DNA of 64,000 bases. Origin: Motacilla alba alba (Eukaryota > Chordata > Aves > Passeriformes > Motacillidae). Shown here one piece after another: positions 13,976 through 28,800 of this stretch (within the stretch, counting starts at the first letter, position 1; the number at the start of each line of letters is the position of its first letter). The DNA lies in NCBI RefSeq assembly GCF_015832195.1, contig NC_052028.1, forward strand, positions 4,817,501-4,881,500. The letters are read 5' to 3'. The notes beneath the pieces are model-generated. The model was given only the letters and a program-made list of their open reading frames with translations. It ran no database searches and had not been told where the DNA came from. The position numbers and the translations under genes were made by a program.

Positions 13976-15744
13976 ATTATTACTTTGCAGATGAAGTATA
14001 GTCTTATAAAAGATGAAAAAATACCTAAATCATTCCATATCCACTCGGGCCACCAGAATACTCCATATGAAATCCTGATGACAAAGTTCAGCAAGATCAA
14101 CCCAGCCCTCCTTGCCCCAGTGCTGGCACTAACCACAGCACCCATGAACTGGAGAGAGGAAAGGCAGGCACAGCCTGGCCTGGGGTAAAGGTTTAGTGTC
14201 TCCTTCAAGGAGTGTCATCCTTACAGCTTTAATGATAGTGGGAGCTCAGGCACAGCAAGAGCTCGTAGGGGACAAGCAGGGCAGCAGTCCCACTGCTTGC
14301 CATGCCCTGGCCAGTCAGACTGCTCTGCTGTGTGCCCACAGACAGAACGCTGGGCCACAAGCCAAACTGCATTGCCAGCACGAGCAGGCAGGCCAGGGTG
14401 GCTTCTTACAGTGTGAGACAGCATGCCCTACACCTGGGGCTTGCAGGGAGCTGAGAAGAACTGAACTGCCCCTCTCTGGAATGTCACCTGCAAAGCAGGA
14501 CAGAAATGTGCAGGCAGAATCCATTCCTGCACACTTAAAGCTTTTTTTCAGATTCTTGTAGCATCTACTACTTTGCTGGTGACACTAAGAGAAAAGAGAT
14601 AGATAATGTTGGATCCTTATTGGTGGAAAAGAAAGAAACTCTTTTGCCTTGAAGAACACAGCACCAAAAATAGAAAGTCACGAGGTTTTTGCTTTTACAC
14701 ATGAAACAGAGCTTAGCAGTCTCCATCCTCAGTCCCTTCATCCCCTCCTGCAGAAACCACTAGATAGTTTTCATTAAAGGAAGGCAGTTAAACCCAGCTG
14801 CTCCCTTAAGGTGTACATAATCTCTCATACAAAAACAGATCAGCAGTATTCTAGTTTAGCAGTGCAATATAATGTTATGTACTTGATCATCATTGCCCAT
14901 CATCTACACGCTGTGAATAGTCTCTCAATAGAATAGATGCTTTCCTTTAAATGAGGACATTACTTCTATTATCTCTTTAGTGCAATTCCTTGTACAGAAA
15001 TTTACTGTTTCAGTTATTTAGGATATAAACACTTACTAACAGTGTGTTGAATTCAATGATGTACTACTGTACTCATTATCCCTGCTAAGCCTAGAAAGCA
15101 TCACCATTTAAGCAAAGGTTACTTTCACCTAACCCGTAGGCAAAGGTCTCATTTGGTTGATCACAAACTGCATGAATTGCCCTTCTGAAGATTAATCTAA
15201 TCCAGCTGTGATCGCTACAAGATGCCTCAGAGGAAGATCTCTGAAACCAGTAATGCACAGATAAGATAAATTTGCCTTCAACACAACATCAAGTTCAAGA
15301 CTGGGCTAAGTCTAAAATCAAAAGAATAAATATAACTCACAGTCTTTGCTACTACAATCAGTTACAGAAAGTAAGAATAACGAAAATATATTGATTTAGG
15401 CCATTCCATCCTTTCTCAAGTTTTTGTTATGTTCACAGCTATAATGATTCTGCTGGCAGGAGTTCCCCAAATTAGGTCTAATCTCTGGAAGAGATCTCTC
15501 TTTTAAAAAAACCTCTGATGCACACTTAATTTTGCTCATTTCTTTATAACTTCAGTCTGCTCTGGTCCCTTCTGCTGCAAACTGACTAGAAGCAGCAAAC
15601 AGAAATGTTTGTGCATGTTGCAATGCATGGTTTGAATGTAAAGTTCATTTCCTAGTTTCTCCTATCATTGACAGAAGAATTTTTTAACAGTCTATTATAA
15701 ACTCCCTTACTCCTTTCTGACTATGAGATGCCCAGGCTGGGCTG

Positions 15745-15905
15745 CTTTTGGCTGGGATAGAGTTGATTTTCTTCTTGGCAGCTGGTATGGGGCTGTGAGG
15801 GTCCAGCTATTGCTGAGCAGTTCTTACACAGGGTCAGGGTGTAAGAACTCTCTTTTCCTCTCTGTCCCACCAGCCATATTTCTGGCACCACCTTATGGAG
15901 ATCAA
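15745..15905 (+). mobile_element. Fragment of a second avian LTR family
   Basis: The stretch GGCTGGGATAGAGTTGATTT followed by CAGCTGGTATGGGGCTGTG and ATTGCTGAGCAGTTCTTACA matches, from memory, the 5' part of a common bird endogenous-retrovirus LTR. The rest of that LTR is missing, so it is a truncated remnant. No coding content. Confidence 0.7.
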
Positions 15906-15916
15906 CCTGATTTTGA

Positions 15917-15959
15917 TGATATTCTGGCTTAGGGAAAATTGATATTCTGGCTTAGGGAA
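15917..15959 (+). repeat. 20-bp direct tandem duplication, period 23
   Basis: The unit TGATATTCTGGCTTAGGGAA occurs at 15917-15936 and 15940-15959, just past the truncated LTR at 15.7 kb. Confidence 0.92.
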
Positions 15960-18900
15960 GTGCTGATGTTGATTAAAGACAATATCAGATTTGAGAAGAC
16001 AAGAGGCTGGAGCTAGGTAGCAAACATGACTATTTATTATCTACCCCACACAGCCCACATTGAAATGCAACCCTTCAGGCTAACACTTTACTTTCTTAGC
16101 CAATCTTCCAACTTTTCCAAGCTCTAAGGAATGGTAAAAGAAGCACAGCTTCATTTATTATAAAGGAATGTGTTATTCCTACCATTCCTGTCCATTCTCA
16201 AACTTGAAGGAGACAGATGTATGCAATTTTGTAAGCAACTGCTCGGCTCTCCTCCGTGCTTCACCCGTCTCTGCTCTCCCTGGGTGCACTTCTTCTCCTT
16301 CTCCTTGCTGATTAAGTGCCAGCAGAAAGAAAATTCCAGGCTGAGCTTCCCCTATTATTCTCTGTCTGGCAGCAGAAGGCTGGGAAAGCCCTGCTCAGAG
16401 CTGACCTCGTGAGCCAGCAGCAGCTCCTGGGCACACCTGAGAGCTCCCAGCACTTCTGCACTCAGACTCCAGGAAATCTGACAGATTTCAGCAGAGATGC
16501 ACAGACAGACAGAGGGGAATAGAGGGGAAAGATTCCCAGACATGGAATCTCCCATTCAAAGCATGGAGATACCTTGGTTTAACCAACATAAGTCACTGAA
16601 GGCAACATGAGGGATTTTCTCCATCTTAGAACCAGTCCCTGTCCGGTCTCCAAACAAGCCAACTCCAACAGACTAAAATTCAGTTTCTGTTACTTTTTCC
16701 TTTACAAGCATCAGAGGAAGAACAGAAAGTGAAGCCTCATGGCAAATCATGAAGTTCTTGTAAACTCCCCAGCTCTGGTTCAAACACCATCAAAGTAATA
16801 GTGGGTTTTGGAGGTGGTGGTTGGGATTGTTTGTTTGTTTGGGTTTTTAAAATAGAATTTTATGAAAAAGAGTTAGAGTGCATATTTTCTATTCCCAGCC
16901 CCAAAATGGATCAAACTGTGGAATAATTTTGTTAAATGCTTGTTTTTTTTTTAAGAGATAGTGAATTTCTAAATAAAATCCATCACAGAAACTCAAGAAA
17001 ATATTAGGAATTTCTGTGTACTTAAAGTGATAGCTAGCATAAAGAACACAGAAAGAATTATTTTCAATCTGTTTTTTATGTTAACCAACCTGCTCAATAC
17101 GTGATACTATCTCCTGTCAAACAAGCATAATATTTTCCTATGAAGGAATAACAACTGCAGCTCCATGGAAAATGCAAACTTGGAGAAGCAGTCAGTTTTA
17201 TAGACAATATAAGGAAAGAATGAAGAGCAATCCCAATAGAGGACAGCCACCATTTAGTATCTGTATTGACTATGCATGTTTGCAATGGACACTTGGGCTT
17301 ATTTGGCACAAAGTAGTACAATAATTACACCATGGTCCCACAGAGTTTAAAGCCAGTTTTCACCAGTAAAAAAATGCCATTTTTATTCTAGTCTAGCTCA
17401 GAAGATTTAGGTCTGCTGTTGTTAAAGTTTTTTCAATAGTGTCAGAAAAGGACAGTGAGGTCTCCTTGATTTCCAGTTGATTATCTGTCTCTCTATATAT
17501 ACATATACACATGTAAAGTACTTTTTCAATAAAATCACTGTATGGCTGTTTATCTTCACTGATACACTAAACTGAGTTCAATTATTAAGAAAAAGCTCTA
17601 CAAAAATCTGTAGTAAACAACTGGTAGATAAATGAGCTGTTGATACTTTGCTGAATTAATGTAAAGCCTTTTCCTTATTTTTATACTCTTAAATCAAGAT
17701 TTTAAAAGTGATAAAAGATAAACCACTGTTCATGACTTGATAAATAAACTGTGCTCTCAAGAAACAGCAGAAATCGATGGTAATAAGCTTTCATACTTCC
17801 ATAACTGTTTAATTGGGATCTCTCAAAAAACCTGAATCAGCTGTCAACACAGACAAAACCTTAATTGTTTCTCTCTACCTTGCTTCACAAGCTGGGAACA
17901 CGGCTACTCTATATTTTGTGAAGGTCCCCAGGCACATATAAAGATTTCTGAGCACTAGCAGCTGTCAGCTCTTTATTCACAAGGTGTTTTTTCACTGTAA
18001 ATACCATGTCACTTAGAAATAATGGTAACGTAAATTGTAACCTGTACAGTAGAATAAAAAGTTTAAACCATTATTTGGCTGAGAACTTGTGTTTATATTC
18101 TGAATGATGCTGCTCCTAACACGTTTCAGAAATGACAGAGATACCAGCCTTTAACTCTGCATTTCTAATCCTACTAGGAGCACCATCAGTAGACCAATAT
18201 GAATGACTTTGAGGACTGAGAAAATAATTCACCTAAAATGAAGATGTTCCCGTATAAATCAAACACTTTAAACTGATAACTCTGTCAATTGAAAAAAAGT
18301 CATATAAAAAATCCACATAAACTTCATGCCAAACTTGGAAAATAATGAAATTAAAATCATTTGAGCACTATAATTTTGGAGTAAAAGATAAATATCTTAT
18401 AATCAGGTATCAAGGGAAACAGATTACACTCTTTGAGAAGTTTACCTACAAACAACCACATCTTCTTTTGAAGATGAAGACAACCAATTGTCTTCATTAT
18501 ATGAGATCAGGAAACATCTGTATTTATTTGACTGAATTATAAACTGTTTTGAGCTTTTCACTTTTAATCCTTGCTAAATAATTAGTTATTTTCATCAGCC
18601 AGTCAGATGTGGTATTATGAATGAATCAGTTGGCACCAATCCAGATGACGACTGGTCCTGAACTTTGCTACAGACAAAATAAAAACCCTTAATACAGGAT
18701 TTCTTTCATCCTACCAATGACTACTGTTTGCACACTGCACATACAATCCCAAGCATACAAACACAGGGATCTGCCTTGCTGGCACACCCAGAGCTTGCAG
18801 GGCTACAGCAGCAGCACTGCAGAGCCACCAGCTCCACTGCTGGAGCTCGCTGGTCATGCCAGGCATCTGAGGACCCATGCAGGAAGAAATATGATCTCCT

Positions 18901-19935
18901 CCCATGCACCTCTTTTCCTTTCCTACCTTGTGGTGTTTTCCAGGCAGTCACAACATGCTGCTGTTTGAGTTTGTTTTCCTGGTCCTTGTGTACCCACGTT
19001 GAACACCAACTTCTCAGCGTGTTGCACCCAGCAGTGCTGGCAGGCATGGGCTGTTCCAAGGTTCTCTTCCCACCTCAGCACCCCAACTCCCCTGGTTAAT
19101 GTAAACTGCTTCTCTATTTCATCTACACTTCTCTATGTTTCAGTGGTTTAGAATTTCAGTAGCAGTGTTGTAATTTAGACTACATTTCCCTTCTTCAATG
19201 AACAGAGAAGATTTGTGTTATGTGCTAATAAACAGGTTATAGATTCTGTTTGTTCAAACTTACTGCTGTTGGAAACTAGGTATTTCTTCTATAAAACTCC
19301 ATTGGAACAATAGGGCCAGTTGTCCCTTCCCTCTCACTTTTGTCTCAGATTTGAAGTCCTGCCAGCACTGACTTTATTGGTTAATAATAGAGGGACATGC
19401 AAGTGTGCCAAAGAGTGATTCAAGCTCCTACCATCACTCTGCATTAAGTTTAACAGGTGGCAGTGTGCGATCCTCTGAAGAGGAATTATCAAGATATCTC
19501 AATTAGAACAACAATTTTATCAAATGATCTTTTATGTATGGGAAAATGTTGACCCTGATTTTCACAAACTGACTTTAAAAGAATGATTTTTCCCCACTAG
19601 ATCAAATATTCTACACAAGAACCAGTTGTAATTAAAAAATACTGTACTTGTCTGTCACTTAGTTCTGCATTAAATATTTTTCAGCCTAACCCCAAAATCT
19701 TTGTGAGGCATTGTTTTTAAGAGATAATACAGCAAATACTACAAAATCAGACCAAAATTGAGTTGGTTTGAAAGAGAGTTACTGAGCAGGCTGTGTTATC
19801 TGACTATTTTTAACACTCACGTCATCTCAATTGCTAAGTGCCTTTACTTGCTTCATAAGTGCCTTGCAGATCAGGTGAAATGATAAATTCACATCTCACT
19901 GATAAAGGTCAAGTATGCCTAGGCATCATACGATT

Positions 19936-19978
19936 ACATTATTATTATTTTTTATTTATCATCATCATTATTATTTTT
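19936..19978 (+). repeat. ATT/ATC low-complexity stretch
   Basis: Interrupted trinucleotide repeats of ATT and ATC units within a T-rich context. Confidence 0.85.
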
Positions 19979-20441
19979 GAGTTTGCGGACTCCAATTACA
20001 GAACTCTTTGGATTTAGCAAGAGAGAGATTAGATTGGATTATTCATTAATCCTCCCACTGGTTCACCCTTTTCAGCCTACCAACATTTTGCAAAGAAGCA
20101 TTTAGGCTAGTTCACATAATTCCCTTTAGGTTATATGGGAGTTACAAGCAGCTCTGAACCTAAAATCTTTGAAAGGGAGTATGGAGTATGTAAGGACAGC
20201 ACCAGAGAACAGAGATGGGAAAAAACCCTCTCCTCTCTGCTGCTTCAGGATGCCTTGCATGAGAGCTTGTCCATTCTGCTGCCAGACTCTTCACCCATGA
20301 CATGAATACTGACAGCAGCACTGCCTGGTACTGTTGCATGTCCCTTGCCTGTGGCCTTGCAGTCACTGTCTTATCAGAAAAAATTCTGTTCTTAATTACC
20401 GGTGCGATAGGGCACATGAGCTAAGCTGGCCAGCGGCCTCA

Positions 20442-20457
20442 GGTGGCTTAAGCCACC
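20442..20457. repeat. 16-bp perfect palindrome
   Basis: GGTGGCTTAAGCCACC is its own reverse complement. A 10-bp palindrome GCTGGCCAGC lies just to its left (20425-20434). Confidence 0.9.
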
Positions 20458-22399
20458 ATGACGAGCTCTGGATATTCAGATTTATCCATCACTTTCAGAC
20501 TGATGAACTCTGATTCGGCTGAGCGTGCCAGCACCTCTATTTAAATTTCAGATTTGTGGTTCTCAAAGGCATTTGCTTGTTCTATTTTCTTTTTTGTTAT
20601 CTCTTTAAAGACTTCAGAGAACATGCATGTCACAAAACTACCCTTGGATTTAAGTTCTTGTACAACTTACTTTTGTTATGGGAACTGAACACAGAATAAG
20701 TTTTATAGGGCTTTGGGGTATTTTTTTGCATAGTTTTGTTTTGTGTTTTTTTGGGTTTTTTTTAATTTTAAACTGGGAATTTGGTGAACAATGTCCCTGG
20801 ATATAGAATCAAGGAGAGAACAGTTTGATCCTTGAACAGGAAAGCCTGAGGAGAAAATCCTCCATCCAAAAAACTGAACAAATCCAAAAGTTTTTAAGGA
20901 TTTCTGCCCTGGAAAGTCACAACAGAAATCTAGAGCTAAAATAATCAGAAGTGTACAGTTGAGATAAGCTGTGGTCCTCTAAATTATTTTAGGGACAACT
21001 TTAACAAGTCCAAAGCAAGAACCCACAAATCAAGTCATTTACATTCAAATATGTTCTCTGTAAGGGGAAAAGATACTTCAAAGAATTTTCGGTAAAAATC
21101 AAGCACTGAACTAGTGACATTCCTGTTGATCCTTCTTAATATTACTTATATGTAAGAACACGTTTGACAATGAGCTTGGAAGTGAAGTTGTTTCTAATGA
21201 AACACAAGCTGACATGCATAGACAGCACGGAGCACAGGCTCACCCAGGTAAACACTGCCCTGCCCAAGTGTACCCCAAAGTGCCAGGGGGGTTTGCAGGC
21301 TGGGGCTGCAGTGCTGTGCCTCCAGCTCACATGGTTCCCCGGACCAGTCACATCCAGCCAGAATTAGTAAAGCCTGACTTGAGAGCACTGGTAGCAGAAA
21401 ATTTGTGAACAGAAAACTGGAACAAGCAGCACGAGGCATAGGGGCTCTTCTAACTAACCCACTGGAGCTAATGGAAAATGAGAAAAACTTTGCCATTTGG
21501 TTTCCATTTTACCTAAAATTAAGGGGTTTAATTTTTGACCTATTTAACAATACTTGCCTCTTCAGAGTCCCACTGCAGGAGCAGCACACAGCAAATGGGT
21601 AATACTGCTCAAAATTTGTTTCCACTGCAGACTCTTGCCACTGCTTTTTTAAAATCAGCTTTTAACATTCCTGTTAGCAGGAAATGCCCTTTTTAGAGGG
21701 GAAAAAGAAACCTGCACCAGCCTGCTCTTATGAATGCCTCAAGCATTCAAAATTAGCAGTGAGAATCCTGTGGATATTGCATACTCCCATCTTAAGAGCA
21801 GATGTGGCACTGCATAGTTTTGGTATTAAGTACTGCCAAGGTTCCTTTCAAGCAAAGAACTATCTATCTACTTAACACAGAACATAACCAACTTTTGTAA
21901 GTTTCATATATTACATTTATTTCAAAATGCTTGGCATTATTAATCCTTTTTATATTGTTAATATAAAGATTCTGCTTCAAAACCCCAGAAAGTTTATTTT
22001 TTTCCTCTCTTTTTTGCATTGCATGCACTGATGAACTAGCCTGCTCAGCAAGCATTTAACAGATTAGACACTTGAACATGGTTTCAGGCAATGCTCTCTC
22101 ATGTTTCTGCGTATTGCCTGATAAACACTTCAAAGTAAACCGCTCATAAATATGAAATGAAAAGCCAAGAAGTCGTTATGCACAGCTTTGAGATACAAAT
22201 CTCTTTATTCCCCTCTGAAGTGGAATTTGATTGACATAATGAGTCATAGATCCTGTCCAGGGACACACTGCCTTATCCCCTTTTCCTCAGGAGACAGGGA
22301 GTCTTTAAAGAAATCCACTTCAGAACTTTCTGATAGACAGCTCCAGGAAAGTTGAACGCTACACAAATGTATTATTTTGTATTAATACCTACCTTAACA

Positions 22400-22870
22400 A
22401 CTGTGACATGTGTCAAAGATTGACTCCAAAGCCCCAGCACCTAACCTCGTTACAGGAGGCCAAATCCCAGATGTCCATTCTATCTCATTATCGCGGACAC
22501 AGCGACACAGGGCCACAAAGGAGAGCTCCCAGAGCCACAAGGGCTGTGCTGAGCTGGGCTCTGTCCTGTGCTCACCCCCAGGGCCCCTCTGTGAGCCTGG
22601 GCAGCAGCAGCTCCATCCCCAGCAGACAGGAACAGCTGTTCCTGGTGGAGCTTCAGGAGGAACAGGCGAGCCCTTGAGCCTTGGGCTGCTCCACCTCGGA
22701 GCCTGGCACCTTCCCTTCCCTTGGGGCTGGCACCAGGAGCTGCACCCCTGCGCTGCTGGCACAGCCCCTGCTGCCCAGCTCTGCCCACGCCCCACCCCGG
22801 GGCAGAGCAGAGGGGGCTGCCAGGGATGCTCCCACCCGAGGAGTTCCACATTGCTGTGACCCTCATTAGA
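22400..22870. other. GC-rich island inside the large TENM2 intron
   Basis: About 450 bp of clearly GC-rich DNA sits in AT-rich intron. It gives long open frames on both strands (up to about 150 codons), which is expected from its composition. I recognise no protein family, repeat or splice pattern in it. It could be a regulatory island, an unrecognised exon or a repeat remnant. Confidence 0.5.
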
Positions 22871-25800
22871 AGGCAGATTTATCAGGTAAAGACCCCCACA
22901 GTCATTTCCTACAGTTCACAGGTCCATGCTGTGAAGGAAATTAAGACTTTCATGTGAGAAGGAGCAGTTAAAACCATCCAGCCTGAAAAACCTCTGAAAT
23001 GCTAATTTGGATATTGCTGTTAATAAATGATACCCATATGAAAATGACAAAAACTATGTAATTGTTGGTCATTGCTATTCCACAAAATGTCTATTCTAAT
23101 AAAAGTCAAGCTTTAAGCCACCACAGTGAAACTGCTGATCAGTAGTGCCATAAACAAAATTATAGTGCAATAAATTGCTACCCCACAATGTTATATTCAC
23201 AACCTGCATTTGTAGTATTTGTGGAGGTTTTTAGAAGGAATCCAGAAAATATCTGCATAAATTAAGATGCAACTTCTGGCACTTGATTTGCTAGCCACGC
23301 TGTATACATTAAATTATCCATCCTTACTGGCTTTCATTAGTCTCTACTCCCTATGAAATAATCATACACAAAGTATACAAGATCCACCACTCACAACTTG
23401 GCTTTCTTTTGTTAGTGGTAGTGCTATTATTAGTGTTATACATGAGCCATTCATATGATTTATACAATAATACATACATCATTAAGATTTAAAAGGCAAC
23501 ACTAAAAAATTAGCTTAATTTGTGGTGTTCAAAATGCACTCTTTTTTTTTTTTTATTTTGCCAATAAAAATGAAAGGCTAATATCTACAAAAGGCACACA
23601 GTAAAACAATGAAGTGGAGAGAAGACTATTACGAGGACTGAATTCATATTACATGTAAATAATGAAACATTAAAGTCTAATTTTGCACAAAAAGGCTGAA
23701 AGGGAGATTGAGAAGCTTAAGATGATGAAAAAACCACAATGTGGTATTGCCCTCCATCTACAAAGAACATCGCTGCCTCTTCTCAGTCACTGAGATTACT
23801 CAGACATTGTTTTTCCCTCTGAAATGTTTCTTGTTAAAAACTTTTACTATTGTTATTTATTATTTGCAAATTACAAACATGTTTTGACCCTGCTACATTG
23901 TGAGTACTCTTCCTTCTCAGATATCTTAATGGCCTGCCCTGGCTTCTCTAATCTGGTAAGCAAGAAAGATTTACATCAAAATAAAACATGAATTGCAACA
24001 AATATCGAGCAAAATGGGCAAGTGCTTGAAAAAGCCCGGAACTAAATCAAAGCTTATGACTATAAACAGGCATTCTCCCATTCTGCAATTTTTGATTATG
24101 GATTGCCCTATGTAAATTACAAAATTTTGCCCAAATTTCGACTCTTTGTAATGATTTTGAATATTTGTGAAGAATCATTAACACATACACAGAGCCAGGG
24201 AATTATGGCCAAATACCTTGGCACATATCTGAAAAAACTGTCACATCCAAGTAATAATTTTAACACATGTATTATTCCAGTGTTGATGGATTGCCAAATG
24301 AAAGGCAAATAAGGCATCCAAAATATTCTGAATTATTCAGTCTTCACAAGTCTTCTTCAGCCCTCACAATTCCTGCACAATCAATATTACACATGGCAGT
24401 AAAATTACTTCAAAAATGAACTAGAACCTAAAATAAAGACCCTTTTTTTTACGGTAACTATCTTAGAATAAAGGATGTTTCTATAAATTAATGTTATCGT
24501 AAGAGATGACACCACAGTTACTGAGCTTTCACTACAAGATGTGAAATGTTTGGGGAGGGCTTCAGGCAGCATTAGGTATTCTGATGAGGTGAACAAGCAG
24601 AGCTGCCACTCACACCCTTGGCTCTGTCAGTCACCTCAGCACACAGAAACCAAGTTGTCACTGGGAAAGGAGCTCCTCAGAGATCTGCAATTGCTGCTTG
24701 ACCTGCAGCTGAAAAGCAAGTGCTTTGCTCACTAGATCTATTAGCCCTTTGACTTCATTCATTCACTGGCTAATATAAATACATTGCTAAATTGAGTGAT
24801 TAATTCCGTTTCTTTGGTGAGAGTGCTAAATTCTTCAAGCCTCTACAATGACTGTCCATAGAGGTTCTAAAACATAACTGGAACATATCTAACATAACAT
24901 ATCTATCATTTGTAGTTAGAAATCTGGCAAGGGCCACTAAGTTGTTGTTTCTTTTTCCCCCCTCTTCAAATTCTCTCCAAGAATAACCTTTTCTTGCTGC
25001 ACCATAGCTTCATGTAACATAGACACTAAACCAATCATCATCTCTTTTGAGATCCATTTTTATTCAGTCATCTTTGTGCTGGAAGCCTGTTCAAGAAATC
25101 AACATCTTTCCATTTCTTTTCTGTGCTTCCCAGGTTTGACATCAACACAACAGCTGAAACAATACTGTTCTCCTAAAGGAACAAGGCTTCCCTTAGCTTA
25201 AGGAGTCAGACAACCTCAAAAAGAGGAAGAAACCCCAAACCACCTTTGCACACACTGCTGAATTCTCCCCTGGACAGAACCAACAGATTTTTTAAATTGT
25301 CTAAGATGTCAGTGTGTAACAAGGAGTCTGGAAAGCATTCTGACAAAAACAATGGGAATCTGACCTGACAGTCCATTGCTTTTACATGAAAAATTCCATC
25401 TTTTTTCCTTCTGTATTTCTGATATACTACATCTTCTTACGGCACTGTGGTGACAACACTGTACAAAGCAAGTTTCCAAACTAGAAACAGAAGTTCCTTT
25501 CCAATCATGTGGAAAATTTTCTTCACTTATGACCAGATAGAGAATATATATAGTCAGTTTTGTAAATTAGGGTTGTGTCAATTAAACAAGGAGCCCATAG
25601 CTGGACATAATGAGGTAAACAACCCCAAATTTGGGGAACGTTTCTAAAGGCTTCTTTCCCTGCTTAAGTCTCATTCTGAGAAAAGAAGGCATACCTTCAC
25701 AAATATTATAATAAGTTCTAGCCTTGCATGCTGGAACAGTTGTAAGTGTAAGAGATAGAACCTATCTGCTAGTTCACTCCTCTCAGTTGCCTTCAGCTTT

Positions 25801-28800
25801 GGTTCCAAACACCAAAAATACACATAAAAATGCCACGAAACCCTACAGAATTCTGCAAAATATTCAAAGGGGAGTATTTCACTTTTGAAGATGCTGGTAA
25901 TGCTGACATTCATTTTCAGTGCACACAGAACAGTTGCAGCTTAGTCTTAAGAAATGAGCAAGAGCATTTTCAACTCATGCATATGCTTATATTTACAAAC
26001 AAATTCTTCCCATTTATGCCAATTGCTAAAAATTATTAACTTAGCTAAAAATTTCTGATAAAAAGTCAAACATTCAACAATCTTATAAGTTCAAGCTTAT
26101 TTGAAAGCTGGCAAGCAATTGGAAGGATATGGTTTTGAACTCAAACTGGGGGGAAAAAAAAGTAAAATATAGATAACTATATATATTTCTTTGCATGCCA
26201 TTTTCAACAGTGACACACATTTTCTAGCACCCTCAGCCCAGGAAAAAATTAGTTGTGGACAGAAGAAGCTTCCTTGGAGGAGCTGCATTGCACAGCTGCC
26301 TGAGCAATGGCCAACAACAACCTGAGCTCCCCATCACTGGAAGGCTGCCTTCTGACAGCCTGCATTTCAGTGATGGAAAGCATGATCCTTCCTACACAGT
26401 ATGCACTGCACTATGCATTTAGTCCTTGGAGAGCTTTCAGAATGAAAAGACCATAATTATTACTACCATCATTATTATTAATGAAAAATACACATGTAAA
26501 ATTAGGTTTCGAACACAGTGTTTTATAGCCCCTATTTGTCTCTGTGGACACACGCCATAATGGCTTTAACAGACCTTTAACACTCACTGACTAATTAATC
26601 TTTACACTCAGGACCCAGCACTGAGTTTTATTCAGTAAGGAGCAGAAAATAGCATCTGTGGATTGGGCTTGCAAGGTCCACTGCATGAATAAATTGACAG
26701 GCTACAGGAAGAGTTGGCATTAAACAGCTCCTCTCCTCCCCTCAGTACTCCTGTAAGAGCCTTCACCAGCCACTGAAGCTTCTCTTCACAAACTCCTCAC
26801 ATACAATTTATTTTTATTTCCTGAAGTGACTCTTTTCAACCTTACAGGGACTCAGTCTTCCAAGTACATTGACACTGATAGAAAAAAAAATATTACAGGG
26901 ACTAGATATCACTTTAAAATAGAACTGCATTTCCCACACAACCAAAGTATGCACCAGAAAATTCAGTTTGACTATGGAGAGAACAAACGAACCATACAAA
27001 TTAATAGACCTCAGCAATTTGTCAGAAAAACCTTTAGGCTTCCATTTCTAACTCAGACAGGTTCTAAATATGAAAAAGCACAGGGAAAATATTCTGCAAA
27101 AAGAAAGCACAAAGAGAAAATACACCACGCAATTTCTTAATAGAATAAATCCAATATTTGCTCCTCTTAAAAGAATTTTAAAGGTATTGTAAAAGAATAA
27201 GCATATAGGGGTAAATTTCCCTCAGCTCATTTGCATGACATAGTTATAGTCAATATAGCCTACCCAGAGTCCTGCCTTACTTTTGCTTTAAAGCCAGGCA
27301 ACCAGAGCAGCATCTTCAGTTACAAAGAATAAAGTAGGTGTTTACAAGTCAAGGCTCAGAGACTGAGATTTCATCAAGATGAAATTACCAAGTATTCTAA
27401 TTTTTTCCCAGTATAGGTAAACCCTGGTAACACTATGGAATCCCAGATCATGGATTCATCATCTGTTTCATTCTATGAAGCTAACTTCAAGAATAGCTTG
27501 ATCCATTTCTTCTACACATAAAATGATATTAGGAACCAAGCCTTGTGAGCTGCAGCACAGTCAGCAGCAATGATAGCACAGCACTCATTTTGAGAGTCAA
27601 AAAACCTCCCCTAGGCTGTTGCTTTAGCCAGGAAGGTCACAGATGAGTTATGGTGTATTTCTTACAACAAAGCCTTTATTTCTCTGTATGCCTGTAGAGA
27701 TAATACTTGTCAGATTGGCTCTTTTTCTTTGGAATTCCTCACCACTGGTTTAGCCAGTCTGTGTTTCCCAGAAGAGGGCTATTAATTAAAGTCCAGTAGG
27801 ACTCAAATATGAGCTTATTAATGGTTGGATGGACCCAAGTAAAAACATGTCTGCTCCCACACCTCAGTCTCCTCTCCTTGTTTTTCCTCACTTATTGAAG
27901 CACATTTTCGGTTTCCCACCATAAATTCCACGAAATCCTCCCTATCAATGAGCCATGTTCTACTCTCAAGCCACCTCTAAGTGATTTCTCAAGCTTAAAA
28001 AAAGGACAGGGAGGTGAATCAACTAGGAAACAAAATCCTCATCTGCCAGCATTTGATCAGTTACAGCTTATGGTTTTATCTCCCCAAACATTTTCCCATT
28101 ATTTAAAAAAAAAACAAACAAAAAAACCAAAAAAATGAAGGCTTGCAATGCTCTATGTATCAGTACATGTAAAAAAAAAGACTTCAGAATTTAATAGGAT
28201 TTTATAGGGACTCAGCTTTGTGAATTACACTCATATAAAAAAACTCTAAAGTAATTTCTATTTGATTTGAATCCATTTACGTATGACAATATCTGCTATA
28301 ACCTGACAGGAACAGTCTAGCTGAAATTGCAAGGACATGAAACCGGGAGTTGGCTCCCTTCCCACTTAGCCTGCAATCCTCTCAAGTGAGGGAGGAAAGT
28401 TACCAAGCACTGTGTAATCCTTCCCTCCTGCTTTAGAATTAGAAGGAACCCTGGTATGAAAAAATATCCATTAGATTAATTTTTACTCAGATTAACCATT
28501 TGCTCAAAGGTCATGTGTAGGCTGAGTTCTGAACCAGCAGCACGTTATACATCTATTTAAAGGCAGCATGGTGTAGAAACAGTCCCTTTGTGAACTGCTA
28601 CATCATGACCATCAGGACTGAAACAGAAAACTGTAAACACAAGGAAAACACAATTCCAGCCAGAGAAACAGTAAAAAAACCCCATGTAATATACATAATG
28701 TATATAATGTAATTCCAGTCTTTTGGTCCAGCTCAACAGAAACATAAAAAATAAGCCACAACATAGCACTTATTTGATCCCACATATCATGAAGGGCAGG

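Noticed and set aside
13521..14208. Several overlapping frames of 76-91 codons
   Set aside because: Most of them lie on a CR1 fragment in the wrong frame or strand. No reverse-transcriptase motif is kept.
22394..22866. Open frames of 128-151 codons on both strands as protein-coding genes
   Set aside because: They sit in a GC-rich island where stop codons are rare by composition, overlap each other in opposite strands and match no family I know.
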